Positions 1 through 12,549 of a stretch of DNA of 64,000 nt are shown here, one piece after another. The notes beneath the pieces were generated by a model. It saw nothing but the letters and a program-made list of their open reading frames with translations. It was not told the origin of the DNA and did not search any database. This DNA is from Holacanthus passer. Taxonomy: Eukaryota > Chordata > Actinopteri > Pomacanthidae. Each line of letters starts with the position of its first letter. Position 1 is the first letter of the stretch. A program made the position numbers and the translations under genes. Location of the stretch: NCBI GenBank assembly GCA_025331565.1, contig JAFREQ010000130.1, forward strand, positions 997,001 to 1,061,000, read 5' to 3'.

Positions 1-3000
1 AAGCTGGAAAACACACAAAACAACACGAAGACAGAGCAGAAAACAAATACACTCAGAGCCATATTTAGCCCTGATCAGTCATGTGGACAGATTTTCATAG
101 TGTGTTGATAGGATTGATTTTTTCCCTCCGTTTTAAATGCTCAACACCCAGATGTCCTCTGGTGAGCTGCCTGTTTACAAGAAAGCCGTCAGGCCTATGG
201 TCTGCCAACATCGCGGAGGGGTTGAATCTTAATACAGCCTGATGCTTGTCTAGCTTCCAATCTGCCGCAGATTGCCGGCCTGTCTGTGAGAGTAATGAGA
301 GACTGGTTCTGCCACAGAGATTTCCTCAAAGACCGCCGGATTAGGAATTCACAGGAGCCGCTGCCTCTGCAAGACGGCAACCCCCTTTTCTCTGCAAATC
401 AATTCTAATTTTGCTCTCCAAGTCGATATCCCCCTCATTGCTCTCTTTCATTGAGGCTTACTTGCTGTTTCCCATCATCCAGTCTTTTAGCTATGTTACT
501 TTGCTTAACTTGCCGACGACCTCGGTAGTTGTTAAGAGGCGGGATGTCATGTGACTGCGTTCGGGAAGAGTGTCCTTTGTACCAATCTATTCACCAAACA
601 TCCTGATAAATGGGAATCTCTTCAGCCTCAGTGACACGTATTAAATTAAGATGTACATCCCTCATCTTACAGATAATTAAAAAGTTTTTGTTGTTGAAGA
701 ACATCCCTCAGGGCTTTTGTATACCTCCCCCTCTTCTCCGATGGATGTCTCACGGCATTCTGTCGGTGCATTGCATTTTTTCTCGGCCTTCGCCTCAGTT
801 GTCAGGTTACCGATGTCAGTGAGTGAGAGCACGTTATTGTAGCAGAGAAATTGCTTGAGGCAACATATTAAAACAGGGTCACAGGCTAGCTTTCCCCGGG
901 GCTCCTGTCAAATTTTGGTATTGATGTAACAAGTATGTTTCGGTTGAGGGCGAAATGCACACGGAGAACTTTCTCACCAGAATTAGAAATGACTGTTTGG
1001 ATCCAATGGATTGTGACCGCATCAATAAATTAACTGTAGACACCTTATTTGATCCAACCCCAAAATTTTGATCAGTATTTTTGGCAGAAATTAGCTTGAG
1101 TCATGAAGACAAGACGAAAGTTCAAAATGGCATCAAATCATTGTAACTCAAGCTTCTTCATTTGTTTTGCATTAATATAAAAACACAACACATAAATATT
1201 GAAATATAGGATGATAGATTTAAATAACTAGTTGCATGTAAATACACACTAACCTCAAAAACCTCATGACTTTCAACAACTCTTAATACTGCACCTTGTC
1301 CTCTGGCTACCACTTACTTCCCCAAATACGGGAATCAGTAATTGCTGTACCATATTTGTGGGATGAAAGGATGTGAGACACTTTTGGAAGTGACATTGGT
1401 GCAAAAAGAGCCAAAGCCAAAGTAGCCCTGAAAAGTGCGGATGTGCCTGCTATCAAATGGCGGAATGTAGCTATCAACCCCATAATCACAAAATTGTCCT
1501 CAACAAAGGCAGCCAATGCTTTTCTGTCATTTCCTGTAGGTTATGAGTAGCCGAGTAGAAAATTGCCTGGCACGGCCTCATAGTTACGTACCTGCTTCTG
1601 CATCACCCCTGCCCGATTATTTTGTTTGCCGAAGCCCATTTCTGGGCCTCTGAGTTGCCAGGTTTCATCACATTTTCAGGATGGTAGCTTTTATCACAAT
1701 ACCACTAATCACTGCTACTTCCCTGTGCTACAGTAATGCAGCACTAAAGAGACATGACATGACAGGTGGGAAATCTCAAAATGGATGTGAATTATGATTT
1801 GGAACCAAATAGATGCCGAAGGGACCAAAAATGAAGGTAGTGTTGCAAAACATCCTGTAAATGGAAAAACAAGCAGGATATTCTGATTAAGTTAGATTTC
1901 CCTTATTAATAAGGGTTTGGAGAAGAGGGTTTGTGGCTTGCAGAGCAGCTTCAAAACACAAGAATGATCATAAAGCAGGACACGTAATAACATCTCAAAT
2001 AATGCCGGCGAGATAATATCCAACAGGGCTTTGACACATTTGCAAACTGACCCAGGCAACGACGAGACTGTCTGCACCCAGCAGGTGAGTAAACCAGCAA
2101 CCTCTGTCAAAGGACGAGATTTCCTCGACAAGAAGAGCAGAACAATGTGCTCTGTCCCAAATGCTTTGTCTCAGGAATACCTAATGCACTGGTTTGCTGG
2201 AGAGAGGCCAGATAATAAAGCTCAGTCAGGATCAGTGAAGCCGGTCTCCACTGACTCTCCCCTCATTGTTGGATGCCTCGCTCCCTGGGAGTCGCTGTAC
2301 GTTATCAGTGATCATCAAAGGCACTGTCAGGAAAGTGTGGAACTGGGGCTTCCACAGGCTGTCCGAGACGCTAGACACATCCAAATGAGACAGGCTTATT
2401 AATTCTTCAAAAGCCACACGGCTTCCTTTTCCCCAAGACTCATTTTGGTACATTTAAGGATGATAAAAGCTCAGCCAGGGAGCTCTCCCGCCTCCTTCCT
2501 GTCTCTCTTTTTCTTTCTCACACATACATCATACATAATGCAGGCACATGCATTCGGTTGATCTCGAGAAGATATTATTTCTTGCTTTAAAATAGCTGTC
2601 ATGTCTCGAAGTCTTTTGTAGGAATGGAAATAAGGACATTTCAGGGACAAAAATTCCGAGTTAAAAGCACACACAGTAAAACCTGTGGTTTGCAGCGAGT
2701 GCTTTCTGCACGTAGACACTTTTTCATGCCCGAGCTTTCTGCCTTTTCCTGCTGTCAGTGGCCAAATAGTGGAGTCAGACAGCTCTCAGTAATAAATGTG
2801 TTTATGATATAACCGTATGCCACCAGGACCAGTGATGGAAAAGTCCGTGTGTGCTCAGCAAAACCGTTCCCAGAAAGTTTTAAAGAAAAAAACTTCACTG
2901 TTGTTCCTCTGACACGGCGGCTTTTCAGCTACGAAATTGACACGTGAAGGAGGCGAAGTCGTTAATTCTGCAAAATGAAGCAGCCAATTTCTCCCCAAAT

Positions 3001-4540
3001 ACTGTAAGAAGCGTTTCACTAAGAGAAAATGGAATCTCCGACAATGAGAGCTGTTTTAATGGGAGGGAACAGAGGAGGACAAAGCCTTGAAATTCATTAC
3101 AACTTTTTTGCATTTTCTCTCTATCGCCGCACATTGGATTATATGTGGAACATCAAAAGCTTTAATTATCTTAATTACTCCTACATTTGCAAGCAGGGAA
3201 GCTCCTTGAAACCAAAGGAAAATGCAAGTGTTTCTGTGGCAAAACTAGTCGTTAAAATGCACATAATTTGAATGTTATATGAGAGCCTTAATTGGTGAAT
3301 TCATGGTTATCAAGGGGCCTCCTTCATTACAATTCAAGAGGCTCCTTCGTGGTGGCCATATTTTCACATAATGAATGTGATTCCTTTCCTCCCTCTGTGC
3401 AATAACTAATTGCACAGACCTGCCGATCGCCCCCTCCCCACCTACACGCCCCAAATTAATAGGGCAAGTTTGCTGTTTACGACTGACGACGCGAATATGA
3501 GAAAACTCATTTGTGTTCACTTGTGACATTGATAAAGTGTTCGATACTTAACCCACGAGAGATTCACTGAAATTCACACTAATAACTCCACACTAATCTG
3601 ATTATAGCAATACTTCAGCTATACTAATTGGAATTTCAATTAATTTTTTCCCTTTCCATAACCAACTTGCCCAAAACACTGCATGAAAGATTTAAGAGGA
3701 AACAGAACCGGGCAGGACCAACGGAAGGAAAAGAGTCTCCTCTCGCAACATGAGAAAATATAAAAGCAGAGTTTAAAAATAATGTTCTTTCACATACAGG
3801 CTCAGGTAGTTGGAACAGACCTGGCTTTGTCTCACGCCGTCGTCTTTTGGAGGAAGACAAAAGGAAATGAGCGTCTCATGTTTTTCCTTTTTCGTGATTC
3901 ACACAATCTGCTTGTACTTGAATTCTCTAACAGAGCGAACGGACATGAAAGTGCGCACGACTCCTCTCTCGCTGATCATAAGACTGAAGCAACAAAAACA
4001 AGCACGTGATAACATTTATTTTGAAAATGTCCAGTGCCTGAAGTAATTTAAAGAAAAAAAACTTGTCAGTGATGTCACGATGTACTGACACACCCACGAG
4101 TGCACTTTTACATCACGGTTCATCAAGGTTAGATATTAAAGCTGGAGGTTGTTCATTGTTTCTGTCAGTTCATATCGGATATTTTCAGAGGAAAACCCAC
4201 TTACTTTGAGGATTTGCTCAGCGCAGAGAGTCACTGCCATTTGTGCTGTTTGTACACATTAAGACTCTGTCATCAGCGGTTGAGTCAGACTGAGACAGAA
4301 TTTGGTCAGACCAAGGCGTCTGGATGAATCCGGACATTACTCTGATTACAATAATTGCAGCGTAACTTGACCAGAATGTTCTTGTGTCTGTTTACATGAG
4401 CAGCGACAAAAGAGATGCTGCAGCTAAAATCACCTCTTCATGTTCTTGGTGTGCGCACGCTAAGTGGCTAATTAATGCAAACACAAAGAAAGTGGTCTAC
4501 AATTTCATTACACTATAAATACAGTTGGATATTTGCATGC
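1..4540. other. non-coding stretch, no gene recognised
   Basis: No open frame here resembles a known protein, and none has convincing splice sites at both ends. The sequence is mostly unique, of medium AT content, with no long repeat. A 50-codon open stretch near 1410-1552 (+) begins after an in-frame stop, ends in TAG and matches nothing I know. A donor-like CAG|GTGAGT at 2085/2086 (+) has only a weak acceptor upstream. The part from about 3280 to 3480 looks like a conserved non-coding element and is listed separately. Confidence 0.55.
3280..3480. promoter_or_regulatory. possible conserved non-coding element with clustered homeodomain cores
   Basis: TAAT/ATTA cores are packed together here (CCTTAATTGG, CATTACAATT, ATAATGAATG, AACTAATTGC, AAATTAATAG) in otherwise complex sequence without simple repeats. 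Clusters like this are typical of developmental enhancers in vertebrate gene deserts. The motif density is seen directly; conservation and enhancer activity are inference. No coding potential is visible. Confidence 0.2.
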
Positions 4541-4589
4541 ATTTAAATTCAAATGAATGTAGCCACTGCTAAAAGGTCTATGAAGAAGG

Positions 4590-4870
4590 GAAGAGCCCGA
4601 GTGAGTGCCGCGGCCTCTTGTCTCAGGAGTGCGTCGGATAATGTGCCGGGGCTCACCCCGAGGTGCGGGGATCTCGCTACAGGGCCGGCTGACGCTCGCG
4701 CAGGTCGGCTCTTTCGGGCACAAAGCCCAGTTGACTTGTTCAGCGGAGCTAAGCCAGCAGCGACTGCCAGGGGGTTAGAGGTTAGCGTAAGCTGCTCTGG
4801 GCCACCGCGGCCCACTGACTCCGAACAGCGGGGTCGGCGGCGGGGGCTGCAGGACCCCTCTGCTAGGTGA
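4590..4870. promoter_or_regulatory. CpG-rich block (weak CpG-island candidate)
   Basis: About 25 CpG dinucleotides fall within about 270 bases, against a much CpG-poorer surrounding. Because stop codons are AT-rich, frames on both strands are open across it, so openness is not evidence for coding. A GTGAGTGCC donor-like site sits at its left edge on the plus strand, but no good acceptor or start context was found. It could be an orphan CpG island, a promoter of an unannotated transcript, or just a GC-rich patch. Confidence 0.4.
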
Positions 4871-5068
4871 AGCTCGAACAAAAACACATCCACGGCGCAG
4901 GCACGACAAGGAGGAGAGAAAAAATCTTTTGGTGAGGATGAAGTTTGCCTCCAGCTTGGGAAACAGGGGGGCATTTTATCAAGTCACACGGCTTAAACAT
5001 AGATTTTCAAGCACAATGTGGCTGAGTACTTAATGTGGACACTGCTATATTTCTGTTTTTCAAAAAGG

Positions 5069-5070
<2 letters not shown>

Positions 5071-5104
<34 letters not shown>
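5071..5104. repeat. (TTA)11 microsatellite
   Basis: Perfect trinucleotide run of 34 bases, long enough to be polymorphic in length. Confidence 0.97.
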
Positions 5105-5418
5105 GTCGGACTGTAAGAGCTGTCCATTAAAATATTTGCTATGCTCAGGCACATAATCAACTGACATCCTACGAGTGCTGCAGCAGAGACGCTGCCAATA
5201 TGCAAGTCATTTTCACATCTGTGCAGCGAGTGGAAAAACACATTATAAAATCTAGACCAAACCCATGTTTGCCGACATATTAATGAAGCCCCAGTGGCCG
5301 AGAGAGAGACAGCGCAGCTCTACTGATACATCTCTTTAGCCCCGAGCATGCTAACAGCAGTGTCAATTTCTCGACTGAGTCCCTCAAGGCTGCCGGCGCT
5401 GAAGATACTTGAGTTTGA

Positions 5419-5441
5419 GGGGGGGGTTAGAGGGTGGAGGG
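5419..5441 (+). other. G-quadruplex-type motif
   Basis: A run of eight G is followed by two GGG tracts with loops of five and four bases, which fits the G3+N1-7 rule if the first run supplies two tracts. It lies in a GC-rich patch with no gene identified next to it. Confidence 0.45.
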
Positions 5442-5869
5442 CTCCTCCCTCAACGCCGCCTTTCTGCACGAAAAGATAATTGTCTCCCCCTTACCCAGAG
5501 AGATGGGTGTATTTCCATGACCTATACTAGGTGCTCTTCCCCTCTCTCGCACAGCCCGAGATGTCACAGTGGTTTGCCATAATTACTTTTGCTGATAGAG
5601 GTGAGAGAGGACATTTGCATCAGATGAGGCGCCCGGGTCTCCCCGCTCGCCATATGCAGCTTTTAATGTCACCGTAATCTCTAAAGGTTAGCACTGGCAG
5701 CGCCACCGTATATCTACCACAACCAGCTGAATCAGTGGTTTGGAAATAGGTTTGACATTGAGTTCGAGGGAAAAGCGAGAACACACACGGCCACAAAAAC
5801 ATGCACACACACACAAACACAAAGAAAACACCTTGGAAGAGAGATGTTGTGCATCTTCACTCTATCAGA

Positions 5870-5885
5870 TTTTTTTTTTTTTTTT
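5870..5885. repeat. T16 mononucleotide tract
   Basis: Sixteen consecutive T. No retroposon body is recognisable beside it, so it need not be a poly(A) tail. Confidence 0.9.
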
Positions 5886-6785
5886 ACACACTAAGACGTG
5901 AGACAAGATTGGCAAGGCCAGGTCGTCATTTCTTAACACAGCATCCCTCTCTTTAGAAACTCCGGGCTGCAGACATAAACATACAGTGTGAATGCTCCTT
6001 ACACCTTTTTTACACAGAGTTTTTTTTTAAATCCTTTCAGTATTTGCTGCCTACTGCTCTAATTTGCCTAAAGATGTTTCCCACCTTGCAAATCTGTATT
6101 TTTAACAGGACACATTTACAACTGACTGAAAATTGATTGTCAACAAAATGATTCTGAGAAATTTGACAAACTGACACAAAAAATCAGCTTAAACAATTGA
6201 AAGACGGCTCGTCTGTTTCTGTCTGCAGGGAAACAGACTTGGTTGAGGCAGATCATCCACTTTGATAAAAGCAGCGGAGGCACCTTTATACGTTTTGACT
6301 GAAACATTATGAATTAGTTGTACTTTTTATTTTATTTTAAATCTACCATAATATCTTTTCTTGCAATCCAATGTCCACTCCTAGTGACTTCATCATGATT
6401 GAACAATTTTAATCTTCATGTTGAGGCGCTTGGCGGCAGCTGGGAAACATCGTGGTCTAAAGCAGAAAAAGTCCACAGTGACTTGACACACATCATTATT
6501 AACATTTAACCTGAAGCACAATCCTTCCCTGATCTTTACCAAAGTGCTTTTGCTCCCGAAACCACAAACTCTGGTCAGTGTGACATAAAATCCATCCATC
6601 CATCTTCCACCATCCAAGTCTGGCTCCCAGCGATCTGATGATGCCACTGACACATGGTGTTTGTTTCAGCCCGTCCACGACTCGGCCACAAGTCCAATAA
6701 CAAACCACCACTTCCCCTCAAATCTGGCAGGACGTTTTTCCCAATCAACCCCCTCCTGGTTTCTCTGTAATGATCCACAGCTCAG

Positions 6786-6804
6786 TGAGATGAGATGAGA
6801 TGAG
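6786..6804. repeat. (TGAGA)n short pentanucleotide repeat
   Basis: Nearly four copies of TGAGA in tandem. Confidence 0.85.
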
Positions 6805-7569
6805 CTGGCTGACGACTGACCGACCGAAAATAGTATAGAGCAGCTCATGCATGAGGAGTATAGCTCACAGGGAGGCGCAAAATAATGCACTGATCATGCC
6901 AAGATCACGCAGAGGAAAACCCCGGCTGTCTTGTTTTACGGGGATGAAGCATCTTGATGCTCAAATGGATGTTTTATAACAGACAGAGATGTGTCTCCAA
7001 CATGTTGTTTGCATGAGGTTAATCAAAAAAAGACAGGCGCCATCATGGACGGAGATTTGAGTGACGGCCTCGAACAAATCACCGAACATTTAATATTCAG
7101 CTTGAAATACTTCACGTAGACATAAAACATAATTGTGTGTCTTTGGCTGATTTCAAAATGACAAATTCACCGTTGCACAAGTGCACAGTGGACCGACATA
7201 TTCGGCCGTCATGCTATCAAAAGCGGAAGGAAAGAAACCACTTACAAGCCTCCGAAGGCTGCAATTTAGATCCGTCCTTGGACCCACTTAACAGTTGTAC
7301 ACCGATGCTGCAGAGGTGTACAGTCAAGCAAACCTGCATCTCTCTGTCTTTGTGCCATCGCTTTCATTCCTCCCAATCTCCCACTCCGAGAGAACGCTTC
7401 TGCCTTCCATGGTCTCTAAATCCCACACCTCCCAGAGCATACGCGTCTGTTCATCACACTTTCTCCATTCTCTCCTTGTTTTTTTGTTTCTGGGATTCTG
7501 GTGACATTTTCAAAGTGCCAGATCCTTGCCTTGAGACATTGTGCATGTGCCCACACCTCTCCGCCCCCA

Positions 7570-7572
<3 letters not shown>

Positions 7573-7608
<36 letters not shown>
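7573..7608. repeat. (AC)18 microsatellite
   Basis: Perfect dinucleotide run. It creates the Thr-His runs (and Cys-Val runs on the other strand) in the long open frames around 7137-7807, which are therefore not taken as genes. Confidence 0.97.
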
Positions 7609-7609
<1 letters not shown>

Positions 7610-7610
<1 letters not shown>

Positions 7611-10600
7611 CTCGCCTGGAGCCGGGCCCCTCTGTGCTCGTCTACCTCGGAGAAGCTGGAGCTTGGCATAGAGAGGAGGCTCTGGTGGATTCTGTGCTCC
7701 GCCTGCCAATGCTGCTCTTTTGATCTGCAGCCAGCTGATGACAGATCTACATTAAGCTCATAGTCTGCTCTCTTTCGCTCTGCTTCTCCTCTCCTCCTCC
7801 CTGACACCGGGGCAGAACGTTACTGTAAGTCCACGAGCATTGGTGGGAATCGACGTCCCGCGGGGTCGGCGCCGCGAGTCTCCTCTCACACCAAAATGAG
7901 AGAAATATAGAATGCTGAGTGGGTTTCCAGCTCGCAGAGAAATACCACGTGGGTGTGAGCCAAAGATAGTGCCATATCAACGATCCAGGGGAAGGCTTTA
8001 CACGTCTCCGATGCGTCTGTCCAAGTTCTGAAGGAAAAATCCACCACTTAAAATGTCCAGTTTTTATATTATTCAGTGATGCAGAAGTGGCTTTATTTTA
8101 CGTTATAGCCATAGTGATGTAAGAACGTAAAAATGTGGTGGTGTCTGCAGTGTTTCAGACGCTCAATAAGGGATGGGGGTGCAAAAGCTACACTGTCTAG
8201 GATGGATTTCTGTCTGTCAGCAGACAGTATGAGCTTTACCAGAAATGTTCCAGACACAAGAAAACATTATTACAATGTATAAGAGTGGATTTTCTAAAAA
8301 AGAAGTCTGAAGATTTGGAGGCAATTTTCATGTGCTATGATTAGGTCCATAGACAACGGCTGCCAAACCACAGAGCATATTGTACTCTGAGCTAGGCATC
8401 CCCCCGGTACAGTTCAAAATTAATTAGAAAATGAAAAGCTTTACCAACATGAAGGGCTCCCGACGACTCGTCTTGCTCTGTGACTGAATTTTTTTAAAAA
8501 AAAATTAAGCACCTCGCAGATTCAAAACGCGTCAAAACGCTAAGAGGTAACATAATTTCAGATGATGGAAAACCACTGTGCTTAACGACCGTCATTCAGA
8601 GATATTCTCTTCTCATCCTGCTTTCTAGCTCCAACACCAGGCACCGCACAGAAACCAACACCGACTCCCCGACCGGCAGGCGTCATCAGCCGACTAGTTT
8701 ATCAAGTTGCTTGCAAGCAAAAGGATGCGCACGAGCTGTACTCGACCACTTCTATGTTTGTATTATGATGCATTTATTCACCTGATAAGTGCTCGTGAAA
8801 AATAGTGCACTACAGCAGAGTGAGAGCAATTACACAGGATGCACGGCCAACAGCTGCTGATGAACAAGGAGTGGCAGCGGTGATGGAGCCTCGGCATCAG
8901 AAAACACACGGCCAGCTGTTATTTCTAAAGGGGATCATCTGCTTATTACTGTGGTATCCAGCGGGAATAACTCGCCGTCACATTATTTAGCGTGGAGCGA
9001 GGTGCGACTTTGTGCCGATGGGTGAAAACGCTGTTCACCGTAGCTCATTTCGTTTCCAGATGCTGTGATGGAGTGTATAATTTTAAAGATGAGGGATAAG
9101 CAGCGGATCACATTTGGCCGGAGCTGGCCGTATTGTTTGTGTTTGTCATTACAGAGCCGTCCTCTGATTTAGTGGGGCGACGCTTCTGTGTGGGCTGTAA
9201 ATTGGCAATCAGCCTGTCACATTACCATTCAAATGGTCAGTGTGAGGCTCCTGTGAGGGGGTCACGGCCCGTCTCAGCGGAGGAGACAACGCTATTATGT
9301 TACACTCTTCAAGATCATTTACTGTATTGTTGCCGGGCGTGGAGAATATAATAGCACACACAGACACACACACCTCGTGATCTCAGCTGCTTCCGTACGT
9401 TTAATCCATTTCAATGCAGCGCAGATGTCGACGGAGCCGAGGAGGACGCACGAGGGGAAAATGAGACAGAAGCAATGTAAGAGCAGACACAAGAGTCAGA
9501 GTGCACGTGGGCCCGAGAGGGAGAGCAAACGACGGCAGCTCCACGCTCGCTGCGAACACGTAACTCATACCTGACACACACAGCTCTGCAGTCACTGTCT
9601 GCAGGGCTCTCAGGAGCCGGCGTATATCATCATCGCATCTATCGTGAAATATCGTATAAATGTCAGCTCGAATGAATGCAAACCTTTCGTTCAAGCCTTT
9701 CAACGCTTATTTAGGCAAATGTCAAAGCAAAGTGACTAATTTGACTCCATCAGCTGCATCTGGCTTTGTATCAGACACACGGCGGATTAACGCGTGTGAT
9801 CCTCGGCTGATCTTCAGTCGATTTTCTTGCCTACAGGAATCATTTGCGCTCGTACTCGCAGTTTCGGGGATGTGTTGGCTGTTTTTCGCCGCCTGATTTT
9901 GTGACAAGCATGTGTTGGTTTCCTGCTCTTGTACAGTAGCCCGCGCCGTATGCAATGTTCTTTCAAGCCGGCTCCTCCGGGCTCCCCTGATTTGAAATCT
10001 GAGCACACAGCCTCGCTCTGAGCCATGCTGTCCTGCAGAAGAAACAGCTGTTTGCATGAATCTTTAATGCACGCCCACATTGGCATGCCATTGAAGCAGA
10101 CGAGAATGTGGAGGATCACCTCGATCCCTGATTTAAGCTGTTTCAAGTCCCGGCTGTTTCAGAATGTCAAACGTCTCATTCACTGGAGTGCGCCACTTAA
10201 AAATGTTATAGGTTAGAAAAACAGCTACAGCAGTTTAGCCAAGTTGCAGTGAAGAGTTCCTGCACAAGTACAGACTTTATGGGGACATAAATATAGTAAA
10301 GAAACTACTTTTCAAAATGTAAAAACACAGGACATTGCACAACCTTGGTCTGTTACAGGGACGGATGATACGGTTGAAATTAATATCACATTATTTGTAG
10401 AACTATTATTCCAATATTGATGAAGTCTGAAGTACTCGCAACGCTACCATCTGCTTTGATCAAACGAAAACACAATTACAATATAGGAAGGAATCAAACA
10501 GACTCCAACCATCAAAGCTTAATGTTACAGCCAACAGGAAGAGAGAGCACAACTAAGTCAAGATAGAAATGGACACAAAATCACAGATGAAATCATCAAA

Positions 10601-11020
10601 CTGGTTTCCGATGTTTTGTTGTGCTTTGCATCAAACTGAACTCTTTAAATGTGCAAAGAAAAAAAATGCAATAACTGATTTTCGACAATTTACATCAGTA
10701 ATTTGAACAATCTTGTAAAACATGATATTGTCACAATAAGATTCCACTAAAAGACGACAAGATAATATTGAATCACTGCCAGAAATAGTTTAGTTGTCTT
10801 CACAGTGTTTGTTAAAAGTGGCGTTATCTATCACTTCTGGCTTTTACTAACAAACAAACATTGAAATGTGATATTGGTGAGTTTATAATTACGATAGCAG
10901 GAGGCCATCGACAGCTGCAGAGCTCCCTCTAATACTGAGGTGATGAATTGACTTCATCTGTGCGCTAACCGATAATCAGAGAGTCTGGCTGAGCAAGTGA
11001 AAGGCTACAGCATATTGAAA
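7610..11020. other. non-coding stretch, no gene recognised
   Basis: It starts with a GC-richer part (7610-7890, several CpG, a pyrimidine-rich tract at 7768-7802) and continues as ordinary unique sequence. An acceptor-like site near 7730 and a donor-like GTAAGT at 7826 (+) could frame a noncoding exon of about 100 bases, but nothing supports transcription. A short interrupted (CA)n lies at 9354-9372. Confidence 0.5.
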
Positions 11021-11043
11021 AAGAGTCAGACACACACAACCCG

Positions 11044-11076
11044 CACACACGCACACACGCACACACACACACACAC
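11044..11076. repeat. interrupted (CA)n microsatellite
   Basis: CA dinucleotides with two G interruptions, preceded by a further short CA-rich run (11028-11040). Confidence 0.95.
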
Positions 11077-11836
11077 CACGGTTGCTCTGTCAGTGTGTTT
11101 TGTAGTCTTAATTTAGAAGGAAATTTAGAGGCCCCTCTGGGTTTTGTGTCTCACCTAAAGAGTAAGTATTTTCTTTTCTTCTCACCTTGTTCCAGCACTT
11201 TTATATTTGTCTGCAAAAAAGCACTTTGGTGAAATAAGGTAAAAAGTAAACACAATAAGCTGGATATTCCGCCCGGCACAGAAGAGCAATGCAGCTGTCA
11301 ATATGGCTGCGGGTTTACAATTGTTGTGCTTGGCGAACGCTGTCTGTATCACACAAGTGTGAAAAGCAATAACACCACCAAAGTGCAACTGTTGGCGGTC
11401 AATATTTTCTCTCCCTGATAAACCCTCTGGGCAGGAGCGCTCCTTCGTCTGGCCAACACAAACACAGCTTTGCAGTTTCAATCTGTCACAGTGTGTGAAT
11501 ATTGAGCCAGAAAGAAAAAAAAAAATTAAAAATATAAACCCTTGTCTTGCCACTCTGCATTCTCAGTTTCACAGAGGAATCATCCAAATGTGAAGTTTAA
11601 ACGCTGCCTGAGATGAAGTCACACTCCTCATCAGTGTCAGCGGGGTTAAAAACAGCTCCCCGCTAAAAGCAAATTAGTCTTCATGGCTACTGCGCCGCGA
11701 CTTTGATTCAGTTTACCTTTTCTAATGCCACTTCTCTGCAGGAGACCGTTTTATGGAAAAGCAATCTGAAGCAGCTACTGTGAAGCAGACACCAAAGCAT
11801 AATCCAGCACAAAACACAAAGAGAGAGAAAGATTAC

Positions 11837-11914
11837 CTTGTAAAAGTCAGATGTGTTTGTGGGAGAAAGTCTGCAGGTTGACCTGGACGGGATACTCGTC
11901 TGCCTCGGCTGTAT
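11837..11914 (-). other. candidate 78-bp exon, minus strand
   Basis: Read on the minus strand, a pyrimidine-rich acceptor (CTTTGTTTCCCAG) precedes 78 bases that end in AAG followed by GTAATC, a fair donor. The length is a multiple of three and two of three frames are open through it (one reads IQPRQTSIPSRS...). No known protein was recognised from either frame. Chance pairs of this quality occur several times in a window of this size, so this is only a lead. RNA evidence or conservation in other fish would decide it. Confidence 0.15.
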
Positions 11915-12115
11915 CTGGGAAACAAAGACACCCAACATGTCAAGGTTATTTCACAGCTGTGAGGCTTTTCAGCGATGATCACACATCATCTAACCGTATG
12001 CACACACCAATGCATCCGAGCGCCACTGATCCGCATATTGATGCAAACACAAGAGTGCGTGGGAAACATGAGATTCACAAAGTTTGCACACGTACTGTGC
12101 TAAGTTATAGCTCCA

Positions 12116-12116
<1 letters not shown>

Positions 12117-12144
<28 letters not shown>
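12117..12144. repeat. (CA)14 microsatellite
   Basis: Perfect CA run, followed by degenerate CA-rich sequence to about 12180. Confidence 0.97.
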
Positions 12145-12149
<5 letters not shown>

Positions 12150-12510
12150 AGATCTGCACATTCAGACAAACACACAGTCAACAAGCCTCCGATTCCCAAA
12201 GCAGCCGTAGACTCACAGCAGACTCTGCTACCCACTGGCTTACTTTTGAAGATGAATCTCCAGAGCCCCCTAAGGAAAACAGCACTTTGCCAGGGATGTC
12301 CAGGAACGTTAACTGTCGCCGTCTCTCTCCACGCTCAGACACTGACGGCTGTGATGGGAAGGCGCGGCGCTCCCGCACTGAGGCAGGGTAATTGGCTAGA
12401 GATGATGGGCCATAAACATACATCACAGGGGCGGCGAAGCGCCAAGCAGACAGCTAACTAAGGCTCTCTTTCCACCGCGTGGCTCTTGTTTGTCGTACGC
12501 ATGTGACCAC

Positions 12511-12512
<2 letters not shown>

Positions 12513-12546
<34 letters not shown>
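12513..12546. repeat. (AC)17 microsatellite
   Basis: Perfect AC run. A short (GA)n follows at about 12618-12631. Confidence 0.97.

Positions 12547-12549
<3 letters not shown>

Larger units (their letters stand above)
4961..7560. other. non-coding stretch with simple repeats
   Basis: No gene recognised. It contains (TTA)n at 5071-5104, a G-quadruplex-type run at 5419-5441, a short (CA)n near 5801-5816, a T16 tract at 5870-5885, (ATCC)n at 6591-6604 and a (TGAGA)n run at 6786-6804. Short open frames on both strands have no recognisable domains. Confidence 0.55.

Noticed and set aside
1410..1552. 50-codon plus-strand stretch rich in Lys and Ala
   Set aside because: Stops bracket it on both sides, there are no splice sites in a suitable place, and no match to a known transposase or gene.
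4549..4974. 142-codon open frame (-)
   Set aside because: It overlaps a CpG-rich block in which stop codons are rare on both strands; no family resemblance.
7137..7763. Open frame of about 208 codons (+)
   Set aside because: It runs through the (AC)18 tract, which supplies its Thr-His run and keeps it open. The rest has no domain, no splice sites and no start context of note.
9572..9680. Minus-strand open stretch reading DDDIRRLLRALQTVTAEL before a strong donor (CAG|GTATGAG)
   Set aside because: Looks protein-like, but no acceptable acceptor was found upstream and no family was recognised.
11186..11210. 25-bp microexon-like segment (-) between TTTTTTGCAG and GTGAGAAG
   Set aside because: Too short to judge, and not phase-compatible with all readings of the neighbouring 78-bp candidate.
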